Source of the DNA: Lewinellaceae bacterium | GTDB lineage: Bacteria; Bacteroidota; Bacteroidia; Chitinophagales; Saprospiraceae | Assembly (NCBI GenBank): GCA_020636435.1 | Contig: JACJXX010000002.1 | Span: forward strand, 248,001 to 312,000 | Length of the DNA: 64,000 nt | Direction: 5' to 3' | Shown: positions 32,034 to 40,226 of the stretch, in pieces | Layout: every line of letters starts with the position of its first letter | How positions within the stretch are numbered: position 1 is the stretch's first letter | Position numbers and translations under genes: made by a program | The notes under the pieces: model-generated | What the model was told of the DNA's origin: nothing | Databases searched by the model: none | Seen by the model: only the letters and a program-made list of their open reading frames with translations

Positions 32034-33515
32034 ATGCTTACCAAATACCTCATTCTCGCCGGCTATTTCCTGGTGTTGTTCCTCATCGGCATCCTTTCGA
32101 CCAAGCGGATAAAAGACATCAAGGACTACTACGTCGGCGGTAAAAAGCTCGGATACTGGGTAGTCGCCTTTTCGACCAGAGCCACCGGGGAGTCTGCCTG
32201 GCTGTTGCTGGGCCTGACTGGCCTGGGAGCGGTGGCGGGTGTAAGTGGTTACTGGGTAATGCTGGGGGAGGTAGTAGGCGTATCGGCCGCCTGGTTTTTA
32301 ATGGCCAAACCCTTTAAGCGTTTATCCGACCGCTACGATTCAATCACTGTTCCGGATTACCTGGCCAGCCGGTTCGAGGCAAGTTCTCACCTGCTTCGCA
32401 TCATAGCTGCGACATCCCTGTCTGTTTTCGTGGTCATCTATGTCAGTGCGCAGATCGACGCCACCGGTTCGGCCTTTGAGGTTTTTCTGGGCCTGAATTA
32501 CTATACCGGCGCCTTGCTTGGCTTTGGAGTAGTTGTGGTGTATATTTTCTTTGGCGGATTTGTGGCAGTAGCCTGGTCGGACCTGTTTCAGGGGCTGCTC
32601 ATGTTTTTCGGCCTGGTGGGATTGCCCTTTGTCGCTTTCTTTTTTCTCGACAAGGGGCCGGTAGTAGAACGAATAGCCCAGATCGATCCTGGCCTGCTGA
32701 ACATCTGGGGCCCCGGCGGGCTGACCGGACTGAACCTGGCCACCATTCTGGGCTACTTTTTCATCGGCCTGGGATTCATGGGTTCCCCGCAGATTTTTGT
32801 TCGTTTCATGTCGATCAAAAATGAAGAAGAGATCAATAAGGGCCGTTGGGTGGCCCTGGCGTATACCTTTCTGACCGATGCGGCAGCCATTGCTATAGGC
32901 ATCATGGGCCGGTATCTTTTTACGGACATTGGCACGGATCCTGAAGCCGTTCTGGGCAACAACGGCCAGGATGTATTGATACACCTGGTGGAGTACGTGA
33001 TGCCGCTCGCTATTATCGCCCTGTACATTGCCGTAGTGCTGGCGGCCATCATGTCGACGATCGATTCTCTGCTGGTGGTGGCCTCCAGCGCAGTGGTCCG
33101 CGATTTCTACCAGCAAATCTTCCGGCCGGAGTCGGTTCACAAAAACCTCACTGGATTTTCCAGAGCAGTTACTTTGCTTATGGCATTAGCTGCCTTATGT
33201 GTGGCTTTTACGGTAGCCATCACCACCCCCGAACGGACGATCTTCTGGTTTGTCATTTTCGGCTGGTCTGGCATTGCTGCCACTTTTTGCCCGATGATGA
33301 TCCTGTCTCTTTTTTGGAGCAAGTATAACGAACCGGGGGCCATCGCCTCTATGGCCACGGGCTTTCTCTGCGTGCCGTTGTTTAAATTTGCGGTTCCGGC
33401 TTTGCCTGGCATTGGCCCTTATTTTGAAAGGATTGCTGAGTTGGGGCCTTCGTTTTTGTTGGCGGGAGCAGTGGGGGTGATGGTGAGTTTGGCGTACCAG
33501 GATACTGATCCATAA
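32034..33515 (+). CDS. Sodium:solute symporter (SSS family)
   Basis: 493 residues, about 13 membrane helices. SSS signatures: DYYVGGKKLGYWVVAFSTRATGESAWLLLGLTG at the N-terminus (Na+ site), TVPDYLASRF, and FFGGFVAVAWSDLFQGLLMFFGLV. Closest in feel to the PutP/proline-type branch. Its position between the NCS1 gene and dihydropyrimidinase suggests uptake of a pyrimidine-pathway compound such as dihydrouracil, N-carbamoyl-beta-alanine or beta-alanine. This is inference; proline or another solute is also possible. Confidence 0.88.
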   Translation: MLTKYLILAGYFLVLFLIGILSTKRIKDIKDYYVGGKKLGYWVVAFSTRATGESAWLLLGLTGLGAVAGVSGYWVMLGEVVGVSAAWFLMAKPFKRLSDRYDSITVPDYLASRFEASSHLLRIIAATSLSVFVVIYVSAQIDATGSAFEVFLGLNYYTGALLGFGVVVVYIFFGGFVAVAWSDLFQGLLMFFGLVGLPFVAFFFLDKGPVVERIAQIDPGLLNIWGPGGLTGLNLATILGYFFIGLGFMGSPQIFVRFMSIKNEEEINKGRWVALAYTFLTDAAAIAIGIMGRYLFTDIGTDPEAVLGNNGQDVLIHLVEYVMPLAIIALYIAVVLAAIMSTIDSLLVVASSAVVRDFYQQIFRPESVHKNLTGFSRAVTLLMALAALCVAFTVAITTPERTIFWFVIFGWSGIAATFCPMMILSLFWSKYNEPGAIASMATGFLCVPLFKFAVPALPGIGPYFERIAELGPSFLLAGAVGVMVSLAYQDTDP

Positions 33516-33588
33516 ACTTTTGCCGAAACGGCGCGGGCGGAGAAATATCAGGTACTTTTCGCTCAGCTTTTCTAATTGTTCAATATAG

Positions 33589-33753
33589 CTAGTGCCTCGC
33601 GCATTAAGTAACGGGGTATAGAAAATGAGGCTATTTTGTTGCCAGACAAGGCGTGAGGAGCGAGCATAGCGGGACTATATGAGCGACGAACAACGCAGTA
33701 TGGCGGCAAAAGAGTCCATTTTATATCCTGTTATTTAGTGCGCGAGGCACTAG
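33589..33753. repeat. ~165-bp palindromic element, copy A
   Basis: Termini CTAGTGCCTCGCGC (33589) and GCGCGAGGCACTAG (to 33753); the arms remain about 85% complementary for some 30 bp. The core is GACAAGGCG...GAGCATAGC...GAGCGACGAACAACGCAG.ATGGCGGCAAAAG. It fills much of the 476-bp gap 33516-33991, which holds no gene. Related copies: 39787-39949, 49476-49640, 63703-63873 and possibly 13600-13720. Confidence 0.75.
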
Positions 33754-33991
33754 TCCGGTCAACGAAGTAGTAACCCCCGGTTGCCAAGTCCGAAAAATCG
33801 CTGATGCCGTAAGGAATTTTAATCATATTGCAATATACATATATTTCTATCCAGTTACTCAGGTGGATACGAGCAAGCTACCCTTCCAGCTTCCAGGCAT
33901 ACCCACCAGATAAATCTGATGCATCCATTGGCAGTTTTACAAATTTTCATCTAAATTAGGCGGACACAAATAAAACCAAGATCTCAACGAT

Positions 33992-35374
33992 ATGTCCATC
34001 CTCATCAGAAACGCACGGGTCATCACCGCTTCGGACGATTATGTAGCCGACATCTATATAGAAGGAGAACGCATTCAGGCCATAGGCAAAGGCCTGAACG
34101 TCCGGGCCAGCCAGGCCATCGACGCCACCGGCAAGATCGTTTTCCCCGGAGGCATCGACCCCCATGTGCACCTGGATATGCCCTTCATGGGCACCTTTTC
34201 CAGCGACAGCTACGAGACCGGCACCCGGGCGGCCCTGCACGGCGGCACCACCATGGTCATCGATTTCATCCTGCAAACCCAGGGCAAATCCCTCCACCAC
34301 GCCCTGGCAGCCTGGCGGGGCCGGTCGGACGGCAATTGCTATGGCGACTACTCCTTCCATATTGCAGTCACAGATTTCAACGAGTCTACCCGAAAGGAAG
34401 TGGGGCAACTGATCGAAAAGGAGGGCATCACCTCCTTCAAGACCTTCATGGCATATAAGGGGGCTTTGATGATCGACGACGGCCAGATGGTGGGGCTGAT
34501 GCAGGAGGTAAAAGAACGAGGCGGCATGGTGACCGTGCACGCCACCAACGGAGACATGATCGACAGCCTGATCGCCAAACACCGGGCGGAGGGCAAGCTG
34601 TCGCCCTTGTACCACTGGCTGTCGCAGCCGGAAGTCACCGAAGCGGAAGCTTCGGGCCGCTTTGTGGATATGGCTCATTATACCGATGTGCCGGCCTACA
34701 TCGTACACCTCACCTGCGAAGGCGCGCTCAACCAGGTGCGCGAGGCCACCTACCGCAACCAGAAGGTATTCGTAGAAACTTGCATACAGTATCTGCTCCT
34801 GGACGCCTCCCTCTACGAAAAGAACCCAGAAGGCGCCAAATGGGTGATGAGCCCGCCGCTGCGCCAGAAGAAAGACCAGGAAGCCCTGTGGGCGGGCCTG
34901 AACCAGGGGCTGGTGCAGATCGTCGCCACCGACCACTGCCCCTTCCGGTGGGAACAGAAACTGATGGGCAAAGACGATTTTTCGAAAATCCCCAACGGCC
35001 ATCCCGCCATCGAGCACCGCATGGAGCTGCTCTGGTCGGAAGGCGTGCAGAAAGGCAGGATCAGCGCCAATAAGTACGTGGAGGTGACCTCCACCAACCC
35101 GGCTAAAATCTTTGGCATGTACCCCAAAAAAGGCTGCATCGCCGTGGGCTCCGACGCCGATCTGGTGGTCTTCGACCCGCATCATCAGCATAAGCTTTCG
35201 GCCTCCACCCACCACATGAATGTCGACTACTCTGCTTATGAGGGCTGGGCCGTGACGGGGAAATGCGAAACGGTGATCCTGAGGGGCAAAGTGGCTATTG
35301 ATAACGGGGAGGTGAAGATTGAGAAGGGATACGGGCAGTTTGTGCGGAGGGGGAAGGCGTCGAAGGTGGTGTAG
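33992..35374 (+). CDS. Dihydropyrimidinase
   Basis: 460 residues, normal for the D-hydantoinase/dihydropyrimidinase family. All metal ligands are present: His58 and His60 (PHVHLD), carboxylated Lys150 (SFKTFMAYKG), His183 (VHATNGD), His239 (IVHLTCEG) and Asp314 (ATDHCPF). It hydrolyses 5,6-dihydrouracil or dihydrothymine to N-carbamoyl-beta-alanine or N-carbamoyl-3-aminoisobutyrate in the cytoplasm. It is followed by beta-ureidopropionase, PreT and PreA, so the physiological role is clear. Confidence 0.94.
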   Translation: MSILIRNARVITASDDYVADIYIEGERIQAIGKGLNVRASQAIDATGKIVFPGGIDPHVHLDMPFMGTFSSDSYETGTRAALHGGTTMVIDFILQTQGKSLHHALAAWRGRSDGNCYGDYSFHIAVTDFNESTRKEVGQLIEKEGITSFKTFMAYKGALMIDDGQMVGLMQEVKERGGMVTVHATNGDMIDSLIAKHRAEGKLSPLYHWLSQPEVTEAEASGRFVDMAHYTDVPAYIVHLTCEGALNQVREATYRNQKVFVETCIQYLLLDASLYEKNPEGAKWVMSPPLRQKKDQEALWAGLNQGLVQIVATDHCPFRWEQKLMGKDDFSKIPNGHPAIEHRMELLWSEGVQKGRISANKYVEVTSTNPAKIFGMYPKKGCIAVGSDADLVVFDPHHQHKLSASTHHMNVDYSAYEGWAVTGKCETVILRGKVAIDNGEVKIEKGYGQFVRRGKASKVV

Positions 35375-35545
35375 GGAGGTAGTGTGTTAGTGTATCAGTG
35401 TATCAGTGTATCAGTCTATATAGGTGTTCAGGAATTAAAAACTATGGATGTGAAGCCTGAAATTAATCATGCTTTGCTTTTCTATTACGAAATATGCAGG
35501 CTGAGGCGATTCGATGAATTATACAACAGATCAATAAGTTAACAT

Positions 35546-35606
35546 AAGGCAATCGCATGAAATATGCTTTGACCCCGAAGCGGGTCAAACGTCTATAGAA
35601 CTACCC
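35546..35606. repeat. 61-bp dispersed repeat, copy 1 (second copy 63940-64000)
   Basis: Begins AAGGCAATCGCATG, contains the hairpin TTGACCC-CGAAGC-GGGTCAA, ends TCTATAGAACTACCC. The copy at the right window edge differs at 4 of 61 positions, all C/T. A short TGTATCAG triplication lies at about 35396-35419 in the same 396-bp gap. Confidence 0.8.
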
Positions 35607-35621
35607 GCATATTTAAATTTT

Positions 35622-35673
35622 CGACCTCGCAGAGGTCGTACAAACGGGTGGATGTACGACCTCTGCGAGGTCG
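35622..35673. repeat. Perfect 21-bp inverted repeat of CGACCTC-type palindromes
   Basis: Arms 35622-35642 and 35653-35673 are exactly complementary with a 10-nt loop. Each arm is itself a small hairpin (CGACCTC-GCA-GAGGTCG). A third relative (ACGACCTTTTCAAGGTCG) follows at about 35708. This structure lies in the leader region of the beta-ureidopropionase gene. Confidence 0.75.
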
Positions 35674-35770
35674 GGAGGGGCTTAAAACATCATTTCCTAT
35701 AAACATACGACCTTTTCAAGGTCGATCCTATTTTATGCGATTGCCATATAAGTTAACAGAACCATACGCA

Positions 35771-36637
35771 ATGCCAAGAAAAATCAAATCCGGCCTGATC
35801 CAAATGAGCCTGGCCAAAACCGAAGGGCAAGGCACCATCGAAGAGATCAAAGAAGCGATGGTGCAGAAGCACATCCCTTTTATTGAAGAAGCAGGCAAAC
35901 AAGGCGTTCAAATCCTCTGCCTGCAGGAGATCTTCAATACGCCCTATTTCTGCCCGGGGCAGGACGCCGGCTGGTACGCTTCGGCTGAGCCCGTGCCCGG
36001 CCCCACCGTGGAACGCATGGCGGCCTACGCCAAAAAGTACCAGATGGTGATGATCGTGCCCATCTTCGAGAAGGAGCAGCCTGGCGTGCTGTACAACACC
36101 GCCGCCGTCATCGACGCCGATGGAACCTATCTGGGAAAATACCGTAAAAACCATATCCCCCACACTTCGGGTTTCTGGGAGAAGTTCTTCTTCAAGCCCG
36201 GCAACCTGGGCTACCCGGTATTCGAAACGCGCTACGCCAAAGTGGGCGTCTACATCTGCTACGACCGCCACTTCCCGGACGGCGCGCGCATCCTGGGCCT
36301 CAACGGGGCCGAGATCGTCTACAACCCCTCCGCCACGGTAGCCGGCCTGTCGCAGTACCTCTGGAAGCTGGAGCAGCCGGCCCACGCCGCCGCCAACGGC
36401 TACTTCATGGGCTGCATCAACCGGGTGGGCACCGAAGCGCCCTGGAACATCGGCCGCTTCTACGGCAGCTCCTATTTCGTGGACCCGCGCGGGCAGATCT
36501 TCGCGCAGGCCTCCGAAGACCAGGACGAACTGCTGGTCGCCGAATTCGACCTCGACATGATCGAGGAGGTGCGCTCCACCTGGCAGTTCTTCCGCGACCG
36601 CCGGCCGGAAACGTACGGGCGGCTGACGGAGCTTTGA
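35771..36637 (+). CDS. Beta-ureidopropionase (N-carbamoyl-beta-alanine amidohydrolase), nitrilase superfamily
   Basis: 288 residues from the ATG at 35771 (PRKIKSGLIQMSL); in-frame extension to 35648 runs through repeat sequence and is rejected. The nitrilase triad is complete: Glu53 (LQEIFNTPYF), Lys126 (YRKNHIPH), Cys163 (ICYDRHFPDGAR). It releases ammonia and CO2 from N-carbamoyl-beta-alanine or N-carbamoyl-3-aminoisobutyrate to give the beta-amino acid. Residues around the cysteine resemble the beta-alanine synthase/N-carbamoylputrescine amidohydrolase group; the gene context decides in favour of the pyrimidine pathway. Confidence 0.88.
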   Translation: MPRKIKSGLIQMSLAKTEGQGTIEEIKEAMVQKHIPFIEEAGKQGVQILCLQEIFNTPYFCPGQDAGWYASAEPVPGPTVERMAAYAKKYQMVMIVPIFEKEQPGVLYNTAAVIDADGTYLGKYRKNHIPHTSGFWEKFFFKPGNLGYPVFETRYAKVGVYICYDRHFPDGARILGLNGAEIVYNPSATVAGLSQYLWKLEQPAHAAANGYFMGCINRVGTEAPWNIGRFYGSSYFVDPRGQIFAQASEDQDELLVAEFDLDMIEEVRSTWQFFRDRRPETYGRLTEL

Positions 36638-36736
36638 AATGTAAAACCGCAAAATGTAAAACCGCAAAATGTAAAACCGCAAAATGTAAAAGTGGCTCCG
36701 CTGGGAAGCCGTGCCGGGGTTCCTTTTACATTTTGC
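36637..36736. repeat. 15-bp tandem repeat and 14-bp hairpin between ureidopropionase and preT
   Basis: The unit AAATGTAAAACCGCA is repeated more than three times from the stop codon onwards. GCAAAATGTAAAAG (36679-36692) then pairs exactly with CTTTTACATTTTGC (36723-36736). A decayed relative (CCGCAAAATGTAAAATACC) lies at 9357 behind the 88-residue membrane protein gene. Confidence 0.7.
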
Positions 36737-36803
36737 AGTTCTGTGGTTTTGCATTTTAAATTTGAGAATATTCCCGACTTGAATCGTATTAAATCCACAA
36801 TAA

Positions 36804-38138
36804 ATGGCCGAATACCCAACACCCACGACCGAAAAAGACCTGGAAAGCAGCTTCGGGCAGATCAAGCCCTACATGAACCCCACCATGGCTTACTACGAAA
36901 GCGCGCGCTGCCTGTTCTGTTACGACGCGCCCTGCGTGAAGGCCTGCCCGACCGGCATCGACATCCCGCTGTTCATCCGGCAAATCCACACCGGCAACCT
37001 GGAGGGCGCCGCCCGGGCTATCTACGATTCCAACTATTTCGGCAACATCTGCGGCAAGGTATGCCCTACGGAAGTGCTCTGCGAGGGCGCTTGTGTGTAC
37101 AACCTGCAGGACGTGAAACCGATAGAGATTGGCCGGTTGCAAAGCTATGCCACGTCGAAGGCAATCGGGCAAAAAAAGAAGCTCTATAAACCCGCCCCGG
37201 CCAATGGCCACAAGGTAGCGGTCATTGGCGCCGGCCCGGCCAGCATTGCCTGTGCCTGCGAGTTGCGGCAGCTGGGCTACGAGGTAGACCTCTTTGAGGC
37301 AAAAAGCCAACCCTCGGGCCTGGCCCTATACGGGTGCGCGCCCTACAAGATTACCAATGAGGAGGTGCTGGAGGAGATCAACTATTTGCAGGAACAATTC
37401 CAGTTTCGCATCCACTACAACCATCCGATTGAAACAAAGGAGCAAATTGCTGAACTGGAGGAAAAATACGCAGCCATCTTCCTGGGCATCGGCCTGGGCC
37501 AAACCCAAACGCTGAACATAGAGGGAAAAGAGCTGGACAACTGCATCGGCGCCACCGAATTTATCGAACAGGTGAAAATCGTCCCCCTAACTGTTGAGGT
37601 AGGCCGCCGGGTCGTCGTCATTGGCGGCGGCAACACCGCCATGGACGCCGCTTCCGAATCGGCCCGCCTGGGCGCAGAGGCGGTCACGGTGGCCTACCGC
37701 CGGTCGAAAGAGGAGATGAAAGCCTATGCCTTTGAATACGACCTGGCCCGGTCGGCAGGCGTCATGGGCTTGTTCAACGCCGCGCCGCTTGCCATTTTGG
37801 GCGAGGAAAAAGTAAGTGGGGTCCGGTTTGTCAAAACCCGCACCGAAGCAGGAAAATTGAAGCCCATTCCAGGCAGTGAATTTGAGATAGCCTGCGATAT
37901 GGCTATCCTGGCCACCGGCCAATCCAAAAGGTCCGCCTTCCTGGATTTGATCGACAGCCTGGACCGGGATGAACGAGGCTGCATCAGCGTTGACCCGTCA
38001 ACCTTTCAGGCTTCCCGGCCGCAGTACTTCGCCGGAGGCGATGCTGTAAACGGGGGAGCGGAAGTGGTCAATGCGGCAGCGGAGGGGAAGTTGGCGGCGA
38101 GAGGGATAGATAGATATGTTTCTAATAATGCTAATTGA
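36804..38138 (+). CDS. preT: NAD-dependent dihydropyrimidine dehydrogenase, flavin/Fe-S subunit PreT
   Basis: 444 residues. The N-terminal Fe-S domain has cysteine clusters CLFCYDAPCVKACP and CGKVCPTEVLCEGAC (two 4Fe-4S). An FAD-binding domain (KVAVIGAGPASIACACELRQLG) and an NAD-binding domain (RVVVIGGGNTAMDAA) follow. It resembles the electron-input half of mammalian DPD and bacterial PreT. It passes electrons between NAD(H) and PreA, which carries out 5,6-reduction of uracil or thymine. It is followed by preA after 264 bp, an unusually long gap filled by a complex hairpin array. Confidence 0.93.
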   Translation: MAEYPTPTTEKDLESSFGQIKPYMNPTMAYYESARCLFCYDAPCVKACPTGIDIPLFIRQIHTGNLEGAARAIYDSNYFGNICGKVCPTEVLCEGACVYNLQDVKPIEIGRLQSYATSKAIGQKKKLYKPAPANGHKVAVIGAGPASIACACELRQLGYEVDLFEAKSQPSGLALYGCAPYKITNEEVLEEINYLQEQFQFRIHYNHPIETKEQIAELEEKYAAIFLGIGLGQTQTLNIEGKELDNCIGATEFIEQVKIVPLTVEVGRRVVVIGGGNTAMDAASESARLGAEAVTVAYRRSKEEMKAYAFEYDLARSAGVMGLFNAAPLAILGEEKVSGVRFVKTRTEAGKLKPIPGSEFEIACDMAILATGQSKRSAFLDLIDSLDRDERGCISVDPSTFQASRPQYFAGGDAVNGGAEVVNAAAEGKLAARGIDRYVSNNAN

Positions 38139-38139
38139 T

Positions 38140-38155
38140 CTTTCGCTTGCGAAAG
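38140..38155 (+). repeat. Short hairpin directly behind preT
   Basis: CTTTCGC-TT-GCGAAAG, starting 2 bp after the preT stop codon, the first of the series of hairpins in the preT-preA gap. Confidence 0.6.
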
Positions 38156-38177
38156 TATTGGTTTAGCACATTAATAA

Positions 38178-38358
38178 GATGCTGTTCCAGGCTTCTGCCG
38201 AAGCCTGGACGATGCTGCGCCCTTCGGGCGGGAGATGCTATTGATGCCTTCCGTTCCTGAAAATTTTGGTGCCCTAAGGCTATGGTCCACCAATCAATAG
38301 CATCAACCGGCCCAAAGGCCGTAGCATCCTTTTTGCCCGTACGGGCAAAAAAAGCATC
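38178..38358. repeat. Mirrored GATGCT/AGCATC box array alternating with hairpins in the preT-preA gap
   Basis: Left half: GATGCT at 38178, hairpin CCAGGCTTC-TGCC-GAAGCCTGG (38187-38208), GATGCT at 38211, hairpin CGCCC-TTC-GGGCG (38218-38230), GATGCT at 38234 followed by ATTGAT. Right half, in inverted order: ATCAAT then AGCATC at 38299, hairpin CGGCC/GGCCG (38308-38321), AGCATC at 38323, palindrome TTTTTGCCCGTACGGGCAAAAA split by its GTAC centre (38330-38351), AGCATC at 38353. The halves are mirror images in layout, although the hairpin sequences differ. Confidence 0.8.
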
Positions 38359-38402
38359 CACAGCGTCATTCGAACAAAAAAGCATAAAAAATTACGATAC
38401 CT

Positions 38403-39734
38403 ATGCCAAACCTAACCGCCAACCTCGCCGGCATCCGCTCTCCGAACCCCTTCTGGCTGGCCTCGGCGCCGCCCACCAATTCCGGTTATCAGGTGATGAA
38501 AGCCTTCGAAGCCGGCTGGGGCGGCGCCGTGTGGAAGACCCTGGGCATTCCCATCATCAATACCTCCAGCCGGTACGGCGCCATCAATTACCGGAGCAAC
38601 CGCATGGTGGGCTTCAACAACATCGAGCTGATCACCGACCGGCCGCTGGCCGACAACCTGAGGGAAATTGAGGAAGTGAAGAAATACTTCCCCGATCACG
38701 CCGTGGTGGCCTCGCTCATGGTAGAATCCCGAAAGGAATGGCATCAGATTGTAAAAGACGTGGAAAACGCCGGGGTGGATGGGGTCGAGCTGAATTTTGG
38801 CTGCCCCCACGGCATGTGCGAGCGGGGCATGGGCTCCGCCGTCGGCCAGGAGCCTTCAGTGCTCAAAATCATTACCGAATGGGTGAAGGAGGTAGCTACG
38901 GTGCCGGTGATCGTAAAACTGACGCCCAACATCACCGACGTCACTGAGCCGGCCCTGGCGGCAGCCCAGGGCGGCGCGGATGCCATTTCCCTCATCAACA
39001 CCATTCAAAGCCTGATGGGCGTCGACCTCGACCAGTTTGCCCCCTACCCTCTGGTAGACGGGAAAAGCACCAACGGCGGTTACTGCGGCCCGGCCGTCAA
39101 GCCCATCGCTTTAAACATGGTCAAGAACTGCGCGCAGCATCCCGGGGTAAACATCCCGGTTTCCGGCATCGGCGGCATAGAAAACTGGCGGGATGCGGTG
39201 GAACATATACTGCTGGGCGCCAGCAACGTGCAGGTCTGCACCGCCGTCATGCATTACGGATTCGGCATCGTGCGGGAAATGCTGGCCGGCCTGGAGGGAT
39301 ATATGAAAGACAAAGGTTTCCAGCGGCTGGACGACTTCATCGGCAAGGCCCTGCCCAATGTCACCACCTGGGAAAACCTGAATTTGAACTACAAGGTCAT
39401 CGCAGAGATTGACGCCGAAAAGTGCATCGGTTGCCAGCTCTGCTATACGGCATGCGAAGACGGCGCTCACCAGGCCATCGCCCTGCCCGGCAACGGACAG
39501 GGGCGCGTGCCGGCCATCATTGAAGAAAATTGCGTGGGTTGCAACCTCTGCTCGCTGGTCTGCCCGGTAGAAAGCTGTATTGCCATGGTGAGAAAAGACG
39601 ATGGCAGCCAGCCGGAAAGCTGGAAAGACTACACTGCGGCGGACAAAGCCCCCACCGCATTCGACGACGAGCGGGCCGGGGGGCACGGGCATTGGATTCC
39701 GGAGCCGAAGGCGGGGTTGGGAAGGGATAGTTGA
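38403..39734 (+). CDS. preA: NAD-dependent dihydropyrimidine dehydrogenase, catalytic subunit PreA
   Basis: 443 residues. An FMN-binding TIM barrel of the dihydroorotate dehydrogenase type (NPFWLASAPPTNSGYQVMKAFEAGWGGAVWKTLG). The catalytic cysteine lies in LNFGCPHGMCERGMGSAVGQ, and IPVSGIGGI lies at the phosphate site. The C-terminus carries a ferredoxin domain with two 4Fe-4S motifs (CIGCQLCYTACEDGAH near 340 and CVGCNLCSLVCPVESC near 377). It reduces uracil and thymine to the 5,6-dihydro forms with electrons from PreT. A GTTGATGGTTGT/ACAACCATCAAC hairpin follows its stop. Confidence 0.94.
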   Translation: MPNLTANLAGIRSPNPFWLASAPPTNSGYQVMKAFEAGWGGAVWKTLGIPIINTSSRYGAINYRSNRMVGFNNIELITDRPLADNLREIEEVKKYFPDHAVVASLMVESRKEWHQIVKDVENAGVDGVELNFGCPHGMCERGMGSAVGQEPSVLKIITEWVKEVATVPVIVKLTPNITDVTEPALAAAQGGADAISLINTIQSLMGVDLDQFAPYPLVDGKSTNGGYCGPAVKPIALNMVKNCAQHPGVNIPVSGIGGIENWRDAVEHILLGASNVQVCTAVMHYGFGIVREMLAGLEGYMKDKGFQRLDDFIGKALPNVTTWENLNLNYKVIAEIDAEKCIGCQLCYTACEDGAHQAIALPGNGQGRVPAIIEENCVGCNLCSLVCPVESCIAMVRKDDGSQPESWKDYTAADKAPTAFDDERAGGHGHWIPEPKAGLGRDS

Positions 39735-39786
39735 TTGTTGTTGGTTGATGGTTGTTGGGCTAAACGGGCAACAGACAACCATCAAC

Positions 39787-39949
39787 AGAGTTGATGCATT
39801 GGGGGGCTTTAGTGGGAAAAAAGATTAATTTTCGCCCTGATTGAGGCGCAAAAGTGGGAGGATAGTGGCGCTACCTGACCACTTTTGGAACGAAGAGCAG
39901 GGTGAAAAGTAACTTTTTAACCGCTGAATGCTCCCAACGCATCAACTCT
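39787..39949. repeat. ~165-bp palindromic element, copy E
   Basis: Termini AGAGTTGATGC (39787) and GCATCAACTCT (to 39949), with further pairing of the arms (ATTTTCGCCCTG against CAGGGTGAAAAG). The core AGGCGC.AAA.GTG.GAGGATAG....GCTACCTGA matches copy B at 49476. It lies in the 492-bp gap 39735-40226; the rest of the gap, up to susC, shows no gene and no clear -7/-33 promoter. Confidence 0.7.
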
Positions 39950-40226
39950 AACAGGCAACGCTGGCCTGCATTTTTCGCTGTAATAACCTGGGCCTGATCC
40001 AAAGACGCAGAAAATTGCTATATTGCCTCCCGGTAAGCGACTCCGTTTATACTAAAACTTCCGCAAACAGGCTCCATAATCGACTCATGTTTTTTTTCGA
40101 CGAAAAAACAGAATGATATTCCCCCAAAAGCCGCGTAAGCCATCTCCTGCGCGTTAATCCCATTAGTATAAAACCAAGCATAAACAGGTTAGTAACAACC
40201 ATTTTTTAACAAAAACTCACTAGAGC

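Noticed and set aside
35648..35770. N-terminal extension of beta-ureidopropionase (41 extra codons)
   Set aside because: The extension is translated from the CGACCTC palindromes, and family members begin close to the ATG at 35771.
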